The position numbers and the translations under genes were made by a program. Positions 8,486 to 18,600 of a stretch of DNA of 64,000 nucleotides are shown piece by piece (position 1 is the first letter of the stretch; each line of letters opens with the position of its first letter). This DNA comes from Frigididesulfovibrio sp031551885. GTDB lineage: Bacteria; Desulfobacterota; Desulfovibrionia; Desulfovibrionales; Desulfovibrionaceae. The notes below the pieces were generated by a model. It saw only the letters and a program-made list of their open reading frames with translations, was not told where the DNA came from and did not search any database. The stretch is from the NCBI GenBank assembly GCA_031551885.1, contig JAVBMX010000022.1:31735-95734 (forward strand), written 5' to 3'.

Positions 8486-9588
8486 TGATCTTCCTCGGCG
8501 GGCAGGACCACTTCCCAGCCTTCGACCCAGGAAACCGCGACCCGTTCGCCGGGGCGGTAACTGATGTCGGCGTCGTCTTCGTTGAAGAACTCCGCCGCCT
8601 GGATACGCTTGCCGTTGTCCAGGGTCAGCAGAATGTCCACCGTGGCGCCCTTGTAAACCGTTTCTTCGATCTTGCCGGTGAAGAACGGCGGGATCAGCGG
8701 GTTTTCGTGCTCCAGGTAGACCTTGAGGTCTTCGGGGCGCAGCAGCACCCTGGCCCGGTCGCCGGGTTCGAATTCCTTGCGGGTGCGCAGCATGTAGGGC
8801 ACGCCTTCCACGTCGGCCCGCAGGCTGCCGTTTTCGCCCACCTCGGTGATCACGGCCTCGAGCACGTTGATCTCGCCCACAAATCGGGCCACGAAGAAGT
8901 TCTCCGGCTCTTCGTAAATCTCCTGCGAGGTGCCGGTCTGCATGATCACCCCGTCGTTCATGACCACCACCCGATCGGACATGGCAAAGGCCTCTTCCTG
9001 ATCATGGGTGACGAACACGAAGGTGATGCCGAGCTGGCGCTGCAAGTGCTTGATTTCAAGCTGCATCTGTTTGCGCAGCTTGAAATCGAGGGCGCTGAAC
9101 GGTTCATCCAGAAGCAGCACCAGGGGGTTGTTCACAATGGCCCGGGCAATGGCCACGCGCTGCTGCTGCCCGCCGGAAAGCCGGCCCGGCACGCGGTCGG
9201 CCAGAGCGTCCAGGTGCACGCGGCGCAGCACCTCGGCCACGCGTTGCTTGATTTCGTCTTTGGGGCGGCGCTGCATTTTCAGGCCAAAGGCCACGTTGTC
9301 CCACACGGTCATGTGCGGGAAGAGCGCGTAGTTCTGAAACACCGTGTTGACCCGGCGTTTTTCCGGGGGCAGGTCGTTGACGCTGACCCCGTTCAGCAGA
9401 ACCTCGCCTTTGCTGACCCGCTCAAAGCCGGAAAGAAGCCGCAGGATGGTGGTTTTTCCACAGCCCGAGGGCCCCAGCAGGGTGAGGAACTCGCCGTTGG
9501 CGATGCTCAGATTGATGTTGTGCAGAGCGCAGGTGTTGCCGAAGTATTTGGTCACACCGCGAAGCTCAAAGATGGGGGGCGTTTCCAT
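8482..9588 (-). CDS. potA: Spermidine/putrescine ABC transporter ATP-binding protein
   Basis: The cytoplasmic ATPase of the polyamine importer, 368 residues. Walker A is GPSGCGKTT, the Q-loop follows in TVFQNYALFPHMT, the signature is LSGGQQQRVAIARAI, Walker B is LLLDEPFSALD, and the H-loop is VTHDQEEAFAMSD. The C-terminal 120 residues form the TOBE regulatory domain (VLLRPEDLKVYLE and beyond). I used the ATG at 9588, giving METPPIFELRGVTKYFG, which matches family starts. An ATG 16 codons upstream is in frame but lacks a better ribosome site. It is the first gene of potABCD. Confidence 0.95.
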   Translation of the reverse strand: METPPIFELRGVTKYFGNTCALHNINLSIANGEFLTLLGPSGCGKTTILRLLSGFERVSKGEVLLNGVSVNDLPPEKRRVNTVFQNYALFPHMTVWDNVAFGLKMQRRPKDEIKQRVAEVLRRVHLDALADRVPGRLSGGQQQRVAIARAIVNNPLVLLLDEPFSALDFKLRKQMQLEIKHLQRQLGITFVFVTHDQEEAFAMSDRVVVMNDGVIMQTGTSQEIYEEPENFFVARFVGEINVLEAVITEVGENGSLRADVEGVPYMLRTRKEFEPGDRARVLLRPEDLKVYLEHENPLIPPFFTGKIEETVYKGATVDILLTLDNGKRIQAAEFFNEDDADISYRPGERVAVSWVEGWEVVLPAEEDQ

Positions 9589-9751
9589 GTTTTCGCGAAC
9601 AGCTCCCGGGTCGAATGGAAAAAAGGCGCAGGCCATGACAAACGGCCCGCGCGGACGAACCCTCTCTTTGCCACGGTTTGACCTGGGGAACAAGGGAAAT
9701 TTTCTTTCGGAAGCAAAAAAATCAGCCCTAGTCCCGCAGGGGGAAAGGGGT

Positions 9752-9789
9752 GCCGGCCGGCATTTTTCACGCGGTGTCTGCCGGCCGGC
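9752..9789. terminator. GC-rich hairpin between permease and potA
   Basis: GCCGGCCGGCA at 9752-9762 pairs perfectly with TGCCGGCCGGC at 9779-9789 around a 16 nt loop. It lies just downstream of the amino-acid permease stop on the minus strand. Only a short T tract follows, so terminator function is plausible but not certain. Confidence 0.4.
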
Positions 9790-9804
9790 GACAAGGGGTC
9801 GGCG

Positions 9805-11268
9805 TTATTTGTGAACCTGTTCCGGCAAGCCGGCAGGAGGAGCCGCGAGCGGGCCCGGGCGGGCATCTTCCGGATTGCCGGATTGCCCACCATCGGCTTT
9901 ATCCGCCTTATGCCAGCCCACAAGACGATAGACCGCGACCAGAAGCGCCAGCCAGACCGGTCCCACGATAACGGCCACATACGCTTTGGGGTCCAAGGCC
10001 AGAACGACCACGACCATGCCCAAAAAGGCCAGGGCGAGCCAACTGCTCAGCGGGTACAGGGGCATGGGATACAGCAGGGCGCGGCGCTCTTCGGGGCTCA
10101 TGCGCGAGCGCGATTTCATCTGCACCACCAGGATGGTGCCCCAGATCCACAGGGCGGCGAACGAGGCCACGCTGGTCACGTACTTGAACACATCGTCCGG
10201 AACCACGTAGTTCAGGCCCACGCCGAACAACAGGCACACCCCGGAAAAGATGATGGCGTTGGCCGGAACCTTGCCGGCGTTGACCTTGGCGAATATTTGC
10301 GGGCCGCGCCGCTGCAGGGCCTGGGTGTAAAGCATGCGCCCGGTGCTGAACAGGCCGCTGTTGCACGAAGAAAGAGCGGCCGTGAGAACCACGAAGTTGA
10401 TCACCCCCGCCGCGCTGCGGATGCCGAGATCCTGAAACACCAGCACAAAGGGGCTGCCCTTGGTGCCGATCTCATCCCAAGGGAAGAGGGCCATGGTCAC
10501 GAACAGGGTTCCGATGTAAAAGATCAGGATTCGCCAGAAAACCTTGTCGATGGCCGATGGAATGCTTTTTTGCGGGTCGGCCGCCTCCCCCGCCGTCACC
10601 CCGATCAGCTCCGTGCCCACGTAGGCAAACATGACGATGCCCATGGCCTTGAGTACGCCGGAAAACCCCTTGGGCATAAAGCCGCCGTAGTTCCACAGGT
10701 TGCCCAGGCCGACGGCTTCGCCGCCGCGGCCGATACCCGCGACGATCATCAGCAGACCCATGCCGATCATGGCCACTATGGTCACGATCTTCAGCATGGC
10801 AAACCAGAATTCGAACTCTCCGTAAGCTTTTACAGCCGTCAGGTTGACCATGGTCATGCATACGAGGGCGCCCAGGGCCGGAATCCATTGAGGAATATCG
10901 GGAAACCAAAAATTGGTGTACACGCCCACGGCGGTAATTTCGGCCATGCAGGTGATCACCCAGAGGAACCAGTATGTCCAGCCGGTGATATAGCCCATCA
11001 TGGGGCCGAGATACATGCCCGCGTAAGCGCTGAAAGAGCCGGACACGGGATGGGCCACGGCTATTTCGCCGAGGGCGCGCATAACCACGAAAATGGCCAA
11101 CCCGCCCATAAAATACGAGATGATCAGGGCGGGGCCGGCCTGTTGAATGGCTTCGTTGGCGCCGAGAAACAACCCCACGCCGATGGCTCCGCCGATGGCG
11201 ATCAATTGGATGTGACGCTCCTGAAGACTACGCTGCAAATCTTCTTTTGCCGGTTTCGTTGCGTCCAT
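9805..11268 (-). CDS. APC-superfamily amino-acid permease
   Basis: An inner-membrane transporter of 487 residues with about 12 hydrophobic helices. The N-terminus, SLQERHIQLIAIGGAIGVGL, is the hallmark of the amino acid transporter (AAT) family, which includes CycA, ProY, GabP and LysP. TM8/TM9 patterns such as LSSCNSGLFSTGRMLYTQAL also fit. The exact substrate cannot be read from sequence. I placed the start at the ATG at 11268, because GGAG lies six bases upstream; an ATG at 11280 overlaps that site. The C-terminal 25 residues are hydrophilic and Pro/Gly rich. It stands alone. Confidence 0.9.
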   Translation of the reverse strand: MDATKPAKEDLQRSLQERHIQLIAIGGAIGVGLFLGANEAIQQAGPALIISYFMGGLAIFVVMRALGEIAVAHPVSGSFSAYAGMYLGPMMGYITGWTYWFLWVITCMAEITAVGVYTNFWFPDIPQWIPALGALVCMTMVNLTAVKAYGEFEFWFAMLKIVTIVAMIGMGLLMIVAGIGRGGEAVGLGNLWNYGGFMPKGFSGVLKAMGIVMFAYVGTELIGVTAGEAADPQKSIPSAIDKVFWRILIFYIGTLFVTMALFPWDEIGTKGSPFVLVFQDLGIRSAAGVINFVVLTAALSSCNSGLFSTGRMLYTQALQRRGPQIFAKVNAGKVPANAIIFSGVCLLFGVGLNYVVPDDVFKYVTSVASFAALWIWGTILVVQMKSRSRMSPEERRALLYPMPLYPLSSWLALAFLGMVVVVLALDPKAYVAVIVGPVWLALLVAVYRLVGWHKADKADGGQSGNPEDARPGPLAAPPAGLPEQVHK

Positions 11269-11484
11269 AAAATACTCCATGGTGGTTGGGGGGTGATGCG
11301 ATATTTTATAAAAGTTCGGCGCTGTGAATATGATTTTTCGATACCTCCCGTCGCAGCGCGATCATCTTTGGCCCGGTATCGGCCGGAAGGTTTGACCGGC
11401 GCTGCGGAAGAGCTTAAAACTCGGTATTCCGAACCCGCCGACCCTTCGGCCGGGCCATATCCCCCAGAGTGGAGGTTTTTGGTT

Positions 11485-12447
11485 ATGCGTAGAGTCTTCC
11501 GGCTGCTTTCTCCGATGATGTGCATCGCTCTGTTCGCCGGTTTCGCCGCTCCGGCCCTGGCTCTTTCACCCAAGCAGATGGAATCGCTGCTTGAGGAATC
11601 CTCAAGCTACGCCAGAGACGCGCTGGGCAAAGCCGAAGAGGCTCCGGCGGGCAAACGCCGGGAGATGTACGACGCGATCATCGCGCGCATCGATCAGGAT
11701 ATGGCCCTCTGCACGGACGCCAAGGCCGAGCTCCTGGCCGACTGGGGCGATCTCTATGTGGATCTGGCCAAAGAAACGTCGAACGACATCGCTTTCGTCT
11801 TCCTGGACAAAGCCCTGCCGATTTTTGAAAAGGCCCGCGACCGCGACCGCAAAGAAGAACATGCCTGGACGGGGTTGGCCGAAGTGCACCACGTGCGGGC
11901 CGAAAAGCTCTTTGAAGCCGGGCAGGAGGAAGAAGCCCGCAAGCAGGCCGAGCAGGGGTTCGCCATGTTCAAGGAAGGCGAGAAGTACTGCCCGAACAGC
12001 AACTTCCTCCATTACATGTGGGGCAGCAATCTGGTCCTGCGCGCCTATGACGTGGAGGGGGCCGAGCGTATCGCCCTGCGTGTGGAGGGCATCGCCAAGT
12101 TCGCCCGCGCGGCTGAGATCGAACCGGACGACCAATACGCCCTGCGCATGGCCGGCACGGCCAACCTGCGCATGGCCGAAGACATGTCCGGCGAATCCGC
12201 CGAGCGCACCCGTCTGCTGCGCGAAGCCGAATCCTGGTATAAGAAAGCGTTTGTCCACGACCCCGACGGCACCTGTCGTCCCCTTGCCGAAGCCCAAGCC
12301 CTGCTTCAGGACGAGAACTCCCTGCGCGCCACCCTGGAACAATGCGTCCGGCGCGATCGGTTGCCGGATCTGGATAAGGAGCCTTTTAACTTCGTGCGCA
12401 CCAAAGACTGGTTCCGTAAGTTGACGGCTGCGGAGAACGGACAATAG
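11485..12447 (+). CDS. Exported helical-repeat (TPR-like) protein
   Basis: A 320-residue protein with a signal peptide (MRRVFRLLSPMMCIALFAGF, cleavage near APALA|LSPKQ). The rest is almost all amphipathic helices resembling degenerate tetratricopeptide repeats: DKALPIFEKARDRDRKEEHA, GLAEVHHVRAEKLFEAGQEE, and AARAAEIEPDDQYAL-like units. It might belong to the TatT-type periplasmic trimer family of TRAP systems, but no TRAP genes are nearby, so this is only a suggestion. GGAGG precedes the ATG by nine bases. It is transcribed divergently from the permease. Confidence 0.7.
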   Translation: MRRVFRLLSPMMCIALFAGFAAPALALSPKQMESLLEESSSYARDALGKAEEAPAGKRREMYDAIIARIDQDMALCTDAKAELLADWGDLYVDLAKETSNDIAFVFLDKALPIFEKARDRDRKEEHAWTGLAEVHHVRAEKLFEAGQEEEARKQAEQGFAMFKEGEKYCPNSNFLHYMWGSNLVLRAYDVEGAERIALRVEGIAKFARAAEIEPDDQYALRMAGTANLRMAEDMSGESAERTRLLREAESWYKKAFVHDPDGTCRPLAEAQALLQDENSLRATLEQCVRRDRLPDLDKEPFNFVRTKDWFRKLTAAENGQ

Positions 12448-12545
12448 GTTGATGGATTGGAGAAAGATTTGTGTTGTTGGGGCTCAAACAGGACTGCGTA
12501 GGGCATCACTTTCCCTGGCTCGCGATGTGATAAACTCAATGCCGC

Positions 12546-12606
12546 ATCACACCGGGCGGCACCGAACCCCGCCGGGGGAAATGATTTCCCCCGGACCCCC
12601 TCGTAG
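12546..12606. repeat. Half palindromic module, family A, copy 13
   Basis: It contains the perfect palindrome CCGGGGGAAATGATTTCCCCCGG region at 12572-12594, followed by the conserved tail GACCCCCTCGTA. It lacks the variable hairpin seen in full modules. Instead, a family B 52 nt hairpin begins about 118 nt downstream, the same arrangement as at 42.1, 48.3 and 63.6 kb. Confidence 0.6.
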
Positions 12607-12723
12607 GGTATGACGGTCCGCGCTTGGGATATCAGGGGAGCGGGTTAGGTCAGAATACGAGAGAAAGATTTTTTCGGGTCCTAACGGCGCGAAGTGCGGC
12701 AACGCATCTCGCGCCGTTTTGTC

Positions 12724-12775
12724 GCATTCCGGCCCGGCCGGGTGCCCGCAACGTCTCTGCACCGGGCCGGAATGC
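12724..12775. repeat. 52 nt hairpin repeat, family B, copy 1
   Basis: GCATTCCGGCCCGG (12724-12737) pairs perfectly with CCGGGCCGGAATGC (12762-12775). The 24 nt loop ends in the conserved TCTCTGCA. Flanking sequence is also shared between copies: a GATTTTTT-like tract about 60 nt before, and TTTCAAGTGTCC just after. Confidence 0.8.
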
Positions 12776-13183
12776 TTTCAAGTGTCCCTGGAGCGACAGC
12801 CCCGCCGAAGCCTCGCCGCGCGAAATTTTAAGGGAGGAACAAGCGCTTTCCGCGGGGTATGGTTTTTTGCGCCGAAGAAAGAAGAAATACGGCCGGGGCG
12901 ATTCATTGGCAGACCGCGCGTTCCGCCGGAGTTTGCGATATGTGAGGGAATCCGCCGGGAGTCGGGCCGCCGGGCCGCGCCCAGCCTTCGGCCTTTGTTG
13001 GGGAATGCAGGGCAGCGCTGCACGAGGTCTGTTCTGAAAGAAATGAATCCAGACAGTGTTCGATAAGCGTCTCGATGTGACAGTGCGCCGGGCGGTCGGA
13101 GGGAAGGTTCCCCCGGCTGCCCGGCGCGTTGTTCCGAGATGAATTGCCTCGACCATCCTGCGGTGGTTTTACCCCGATACCGG

Positions 13184-13810
13184 TTACTCTCGCGGAGTGT
13201 TGTCTTCCAGTTCCTTGGCGAAGTGGATATCGGCCGCCGCCTTGAAGGCGGCAAACGCGGGCGGCGCGTTGTTTTCTTGATAAAATGCCGTTTTGTTCCG
13301 GGAGATTTCCATGATCACGTCACAGCCGGGATCCCAGAGGTAGGGGTAAATGACCACGAAGTCCGGGCCGTCGGTGTCTTTGAAGTCGGCCAGGGAGCGC
13401 AGCGCCGCGAGGGAAAGCATGTAATTGATGAAGTTTTCATCAAACAGCAGTTGGGCATAGGTCAGGGTGCCGCTTTCGGCGTCGTACTCGTAGTAGGGTG
13501 GGGAGGTCCAGCCGTCACCCTTGGAGGCGGCTTCCTTGCGGATGCTTTCCACCAGTTCGCGGACGGTGCGAAAGTCCATGTGGTAGTAGTGCTCTTTCCA
13601 GCCTTCTTCCCACTGGTCGGTCATCTGATTCCAGTCGGTATACTCCTCCATGCGGCGCACGGGGGAGTCGAGCCATTTTTCATACTGGACCGGAGAAATG
13701 TGGACCTGAAGATAGAAGGAACTCATTTCCGTGGCTTTGGCCTGAGAAGGCGAGAACGCAAAGGCGCATAAAAGCGCAAGCAGCAAAACCCCTACGGGCA
13801 AACAGGACAT
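13184..13810 (-). CDS. Exported protein of unknown function
   Basis: A 208-residue protein with a clear signal peptide (MSCLPVGVLLLALLCAFAFS, cleavage near SQAKA). The mature part is acidic and rich in aromatic residues (YLQVHISPVQYEKWL, EEGWKEHYYHMDFRTV, PPYYEYDAESGTLTYAQ). I recognise no family. The pattern of a conserved Trp/Tyr core, predicted mixed helix-strand, and no cysteines except one suggests a small soluble periplasmic protein. The ATG at 13810 follows GGAGG. Single gene, with no informative neighbours. Confidence 0.7.
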   Translation of the reverse strand: MSCLPVGVLLLALLCAFAFSPSQAKATEMSSFYLQVHISPVQYEKWLDSPVRRMEEYTDWNQMTDQWEEGWKEHYYHMDFRTVRELVESIRKEAASKGDGWTSPPYYEYDAESGTLTYAQLLFDENFINYMLSLAALRSLADFKDTDGPDFVVIYPYLWDPGCDVIMEISRNKTAFYQENNAPPAFAAFKAAADIHFAKELEDNTPRE

Positions 13811-13960
13811 GGGGGGTTCCTCCGTAAAACGGGGACGGTGTGTATGTGGTGCTGAAGGAGACGTCGCCGGCCGACATGCGGCTCGCGTCGACATGCTGTT
13901 ATACCAAGGTGAGCGCCGATTCAATCCCCCGATGGGCATGGTGTCCCAGTAGCCGCCAAG

Positions 13961-14022
13961 TGTGGAAAAACCCGCGTCTTGCGCGGGTTTTTCCACAAAG
14001 AGGGGGGGGACTCAGTCCCCCC
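13961..14022. repeat. Palindromic 3'-end module, family A, copy 2
   Basis: A perfect 16 bp hairpin, TGTGGAAAAACCCGCG (13961-13976) with CGCGGGTTTTTCCACA (13982-13997), is followed by a GGGGGGACTCAGTCCCCCC palindrome. It ends five bases before the outer-membrane-factor stop codon. Confidence 0.75.
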
Positions 14023-14027
14023 AAAAC

Positions 14028-15413
14028 CTACTCCGTCTCTTTATCCAGATCTCCGCGTTGGAACCCGCCGCCCAGGGCTTTGATCAGGTTGACCGACGAA
14101 GCCAAACGCTGGCCCTGGATCTCAATGGCCTGCCGCCGGGCGGTCAGGGCGGCGGTCTGGGTGGAGACCACCTGCAGGTACGTGGTCATGCCGCCCCGGT
14201 ATTGGGAAAGAGAAAGGCGCAGGGCGGTTTCGGAAGCGGCCACGGCCCGGTCTTGGGCTTCGGCCTGCCGGGCCAGCCAGGCGAGGGAGGAGAGAGAATC
14301 TTCCACGTCCTTGAAGGCGTCCAGCACGGTCTGGCGATAAGTGGCCACGGTGCCTTCGTACTCGGCCCAGGCCACGTCGGATTGAGCCAGGCGCTTGCCG
14401 CCGTCGAACAGGGAAAGCGCCGCCTGCGGCCCCAGGCTCCAGGTGGTCAGAGGGGCGGAAAGCCAGTCGCCGGAAAGAATGCCGCTCGCGCCCAGGGTCA
14501 CGGTGGGGAACCAGGCGGCCCGGGCCACGCCGATCATCTCGTTGGCGGCGGCCACCCGGCGTTCGGCCCCGGCGATGTCGGGCCGGCGCTCCAGCAGGGT
14601 TCCGGGCAGGCCCGTGGGGGTGTTGGGCAGGGTCGCGGTCAGTTCGCCGCGTTCCAAGGTGAAGTTGGAGGGCAGCTTGCCGACGAGAACGGCCAGGCTG
14701 TGTTCCAGGGTGGCCCGTTGGCCGTCCAGGGCGGCGAGCTGGGCCTCGGCCGAGGCGAGCTGGGCTTCGGCCTGAGCCACGTCGGCGGCGGTGACCATGC
14801 CTTCGCGGAACTGGCTGCGGGTGAGCTGCACGGCTTTGGCATAAGCGGCGATGGTCGACTCGTAGAGGTCGTGCTGCATGTCCAGAGTGCGCAGTTGGAA
14901 ATAGTTCTGGGCGACTTCGGCGCGGATCAGCAGCTGCATCGAAGCGTAGTCCGCCGCCGTGGCCTGCAGGCCGGCCTTGGCCGACTCATAGGCCGGAATG
15001 GCGTTCCAGAAGCCGATTTCCCACTGGGCCGAGACGCCGCCGGAATAGGTGGCCTTGGTGGGGCCGTCGGCGTTGCTGCCCCGCAGAGCCGAGCCGGTCG
15101 CCCCGAGGGTGGGGAAGAAGGCCGCGCGGGCGGTGGCCGCCTGGGCTCTGGCCCGGCGCAGGTTGGCCGCGGCCGAGGCGATGTTCTGGTTGGCCGCGTC
15201 GGCTTCGGCGATCAGCCCGTTCAGGGTGGGATCGTTGAAGGTGAGCCACCAATCCCCTTTGGGGGCGTCGTCCGCCGGGCGGGCGGACCGGCCGCCGTCT
15301 TCCTCTTTGTAGGCGTGAGGAATGGCGTCGGAAGGCGCGGGCGTCGTATAGGTCGGGCTGAGGCAGCCCGCCAGGGAAAGAACAAGAGGGATGATGCAAC
15401 ACAAACGCTTCAT
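14028..15413 (-). CDS. RND efflux outer-membrane factor lipoprotein (NodT/OprM type)
   Basis: A 461-residue TolC-like channel protein. The N-terminal MKRLCCIIPLVLSLAGC is a lipoprotein signal with lipobox LAGC, so Cys17 should be lipidated. The body contains two outer-membrane-efflux-protein repeats, with long coiled-coil segments (AQAEAQLASAEAQLAALDGQ) and the conserved RRPDIAGAERRVAAANEMIG motif. The length is usual. It would form the outer-membrane exit duct for the two RND pumps encoded directly upstream (15.6-21.9 kb). A family A repeat separates it from the RND genes. Confidence 0.93.
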   Translation of the reverse strand: MKRLCCIIPLVLSLAGCLSPTYTTPAPSDAIPHAYKEEDGGRSARPADDAPKGDWWLTFNDPTLNGLIAEADAANQNIASAAANLRRARAQAATARAAFFPTLGATGSALRGSNADGPTKATYSGGVSAQWEIGFWNAIPAYESAKAGLQATAADYASMQLLIRAEVAQNYFQLRTLDMQHDLYESTIAAYAKAVQLTRSQFREGMVTAADVAQAEAQLASAEAQLAALDGQRATLEHSLAVLVGKLPSNFTLERGELTATLPNTPTGLPGTLLERRPDIAGAERRVAAANEMIGVARAAWFPTVTLGASGILSGDWLSAPLTTWSLGPQAALSLFDGGKRLAQSDVAWAEYEGTVATYRQTVLDAFKDVEDSLSSLAWLARQAEAQDRAVAASETALRLSLSQYRGGMTTYLQVVSTQTAALTARRQAIEIQGQRLASSVNLIKALGGGFQRGDLDKETE

Positions 15414-15429
15414 GATGGATTACCTATGT

Positions 15430-15590
15430 GTTGTTGGAGGAGCGTTGCGCCTCCACACTTCCCCGCAAGGGGATGGAACCCCCCTGACCCCGTATCGGGA
15501 ATGGATTTTTCGCAACGCGGAAAATCCATTCCCACCGGGGGTGCAGGGGCATCATGCCCCTGCCGGGGTTTGGGGCGGAGCCCCAAGAAA
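15430..15590. repeat. Full mirror-symmetric module, family A, copy 3
   Basis: It lies inside the presumed efflux operon, between the RND stop and the outer-membrane-factor start. From left: GGAGG...CCTCC and CCCCGCAAGGGG palindromes, a central hairpin GGGAATGGATTTT/AAAATCCATTCCC (15497-15533) with inner CGC/GCG, then GCAGGGGCATCATGCCCCTGC and GGGGCGGAGCCCC palindromes. If the operon is transcribed through it, the RNA would carry a large intercistronic structure. Confidence 0.75.
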
Positions 15591-15607
15591 ACTCACAAAA
15601 TCTTCGC

Positions 15608-18600
15608 CTACGACTCAAGCGCTTTGGGGTCTTCGCCGAGCAGCCGGGCCAGACGGGAGGCCCGTTCCGACTCGCGGGAAAACCGGTCGAGATACAAGTA
15701 GACCACCGGCGTGGTATACAGCGTGAGCAACTGGCTGACAAGCAGCCCGCCCACGATGGTGATGCCCAGGGGGGTGCGCAGTTCCGCGCCGTCGCCCCGG
15801 CCGAGCAGCAGGGGAACGGCCCCGAAAATGGTGGTCATGGTGGTCATCATGATCGGACGAAAACGCAACAGACAGGCCTGATAGATGGCGGCTTCGGCCG
15901 TAAGGCCTTGGCTTCGCCGGGCTTCGATGGCGAAATCGATCATCATGATCGCGTTCTTTTTGACGATGCCCGCCAACAGCAAGACCCCGATGAAGGCCAC
16001 GAGGGAAAACTCCGCGCCGAAGAGCAAAAGCCCCAGAATGGCCCCCACCCCGGCCGAGGGCAGGGTGGAAAGAATGGTCAGGGGATGGATGAGGCTTTCG
16101 TAGAGTATGCCAAGCACAATATAGAGCGTGACCAGAGCCGCGACGATCAGCAACGCCCGGCCGCCCTGGCTCTGGGCGTAGAGTTTGGCCGTGCCTTCAA
16201 AACTGCCGTAGACGGATTGGGGCAGATGCATTTCGGCGAGCTTGGCCTGGATGCGTTCCTGAGCCGTGGAGAGAGACACCCCCGGCTCAAGGTTGAACGA
16301 AACGGTGACGGCGGAGAACTGCCCCTGGTGCGAGACGGTCAAGGGGCCGAGCCCCTGCCGGACTTCGGCGATGGACCCCAGGGGCACAAGGGGGCCGGTG
16401 CCCGCCGAGGAAACCAGTGAACTGGAGATGTTGCCGCCCAGGCCGGTGCCGAGCCCGCCGCCGCCCGTGGGCAGCGCGCCGGGCTTGCTCGAGCCGGTGG
16501 GCACATACAGTTGGGCCAGACCGTCCATTCCCTGGGTGTAGCGGTCGGCAAAGGCCAGGACCACCCGGTACTGGTTTTTTTCGGTGTAGATGGTCGAGGC
16601 GATGGACGAGCCAAACCCCAGCCCCAGGGCCGTGTCGGCCTGCTGCATGCTCATGCCCAGGCGGGCCATGTCGTCGCGGCGCAGGGTGAGCTGGATTTCC
16701 AGCCCCCGGTTGTTCTGGTCCGAGTCCACTCCGGTGATCCCGGGAATGGTCCGGAAGGCCTCGGTCACGCGCGGCCCCCACTCGCGCAGGGCGCCCAGGT
16801 CGTCGCTGCGCAGGGTATACTGGTACATGGCGTTGCTGCGTCGGCCGCCCATGCGCACGTCCTGCATGGGCTGGAGCATCAGATCCGTGCCGGGCACGAC
16901 CTTGAGCCGCTCTGAAAGCTCGTCGAGCACCTGCATGGTGCTTTTCGTGCGCACGCCCATGGGCTTCATGCCCAGGAAGAGGAAGCCGGAGTTGTTTTCG
17001 ACGAAACCGCTGATCCGGTCCACATCGGGGTGGCCCCGAACGATCTCCATCAGCCGGTCCATTTTTTTACGCACGGACTGGAACGAGGCGCTCTGGTCGG
17101 TCTTGACCATCCCGAAGGCCTGGCCGGTATCCTGGATCGGGAAAAAACCCTTGGGCACAATCACGTACAGGTAGACGTTCAGCACAATAACCGCGATCAG
17201 GCTGAGCAGGGTCAGGCGCGGGTGGCGCAACACCACGGCCAGGGTGCGGGCATAGTGCTCGTTGAGGGAGTCCATGAAATCGGACCAGACCCGCATGACC
17301 CGGTTGAACGAGCGCTTGAACAGGGGCCAGAGGCCGGGGCGGACGTCCGGCTTGTCGTCGTGCTCCCTTTTGAGCACCTGGGAACACATCATGGGCGAGG
17401 TGACCAGGGAAACGACCAGGGAAATCAGCACGGCCAGGGAAAGGGTCACGGCGAATTCCTGGAACAGCCTGCCCTCCAGCCCGCCCATGAACAGGATGGG
17501 AATGAACACCGCGATCAGCGAAAAGCTGATCGAAACCACGGTGAAGGCCACTTCGCGGCTGCCCTGCAAGGATGCCGCCCGTGGTCGCCGGCCGTCTTCC
17601 ACATGGCGGACGATGTTTTCCGTGACCACGATGGCGTCGTCGACCACAAAGCCCACGGCGATGGTTAAGGCCATGAGGGAGAGGTGATTGAGACTGAACC
17701 CGGCCAGATACATGCCCGCGAAGGTGCCGAGCAGCGAGACGGGCACGGCCGCCGCCGGAATCAGGGTGGCCCGGCCGTTGCGCAGGAAAAGAAAGACCAC
17801 CAGCACCACCAGGCCCATGGAAATGACCAGGGTTTTTTCCACCTCGCGCACGGAGTTTGAGATGGAGGGCGAGCGGTCCATGACCACTTTCATTTGCGCC
17901 TCTTTGGGCAGACGGGCTTCCAAAAGGGGCAGGACGTCGTAGATGCGCCCCACAGTGTCGATGATGTTCGAGCCGGGCCGGCGGTAGATGACCAAAACTA
18001 CGGCCGGCTTGCCGTCGGCGAACCCGGCGGTCTTTTCGTTCTCCATGCCGTCGCGCACCTTGGCCACGTCGGAAAGACGCAGAATTCTGCCGTCTTCCTC
18101 TTTGATGATCAGCGGGGCGAAGTCTTTGGGGGTGCGCAGGCTGTCGTTGGCGCCCACGAACAGGCGGGCGCGGTCGTTTTCCAGGCTGCCTTTGGGCAGA
18201 TTGGCGTTGGTGCGCTGGATGGCCGAGCGGACCTCGCTCAAGGAAATGCCCAGGTTGTTGAGTTGCGGGGCGTTGATGTCCACGCGCACGGCCGGCAGGG
18301 TCGAACCGCCCAGGGTCACCCGGCCCACGCCGACGACCTGGGAAATCTTCTGGGCCATGATCACCGAGGCCGCTTCGTACAATTCCCCTTGAGGCAGGGA
18401 CGGCGAGTTGAGGGCCAGGATCATGATCGGCGCGTCGGCCGGGTTCATTTTTCGGTAAGTGGGGTTCGAGGGCAGCACCGGCAGGGTGGAGCGGGCCGCG
18501 TTGATGGCCGCCTGCACGTCTCTGGCGGCCGCATCGATGTCTTTGTTCAGATCGAACTGAAGAACGATCCGGGTTTCGCCTTGGGAGCTTTCCGAGGTCA

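Larger units (their letters stand above)
12448..13183. other. Long intergenic region rich in structured repeats
   Basis: This 736-base spacer between convergent genes holds a half A module at 12546-12606 and a family B hairpin at 12724-12775. Near 12662-12720 there is also an inverted repeat GGCGCGA...TCGCGCC. The remainder, 12790-13183, is GC-rich with no ribosome-site-bearing frame and no recognisable protein. Confidence 0.5.

Noticed and set aside
9811..12447. A very long plus-strand frame covering the permease antisense and the TPR-like protein
   Set aside because: The first 1650 bases are antisense to a clear APC permease. Only the part from 11485, with a signal peptide and ribosome site, is a believable gene.
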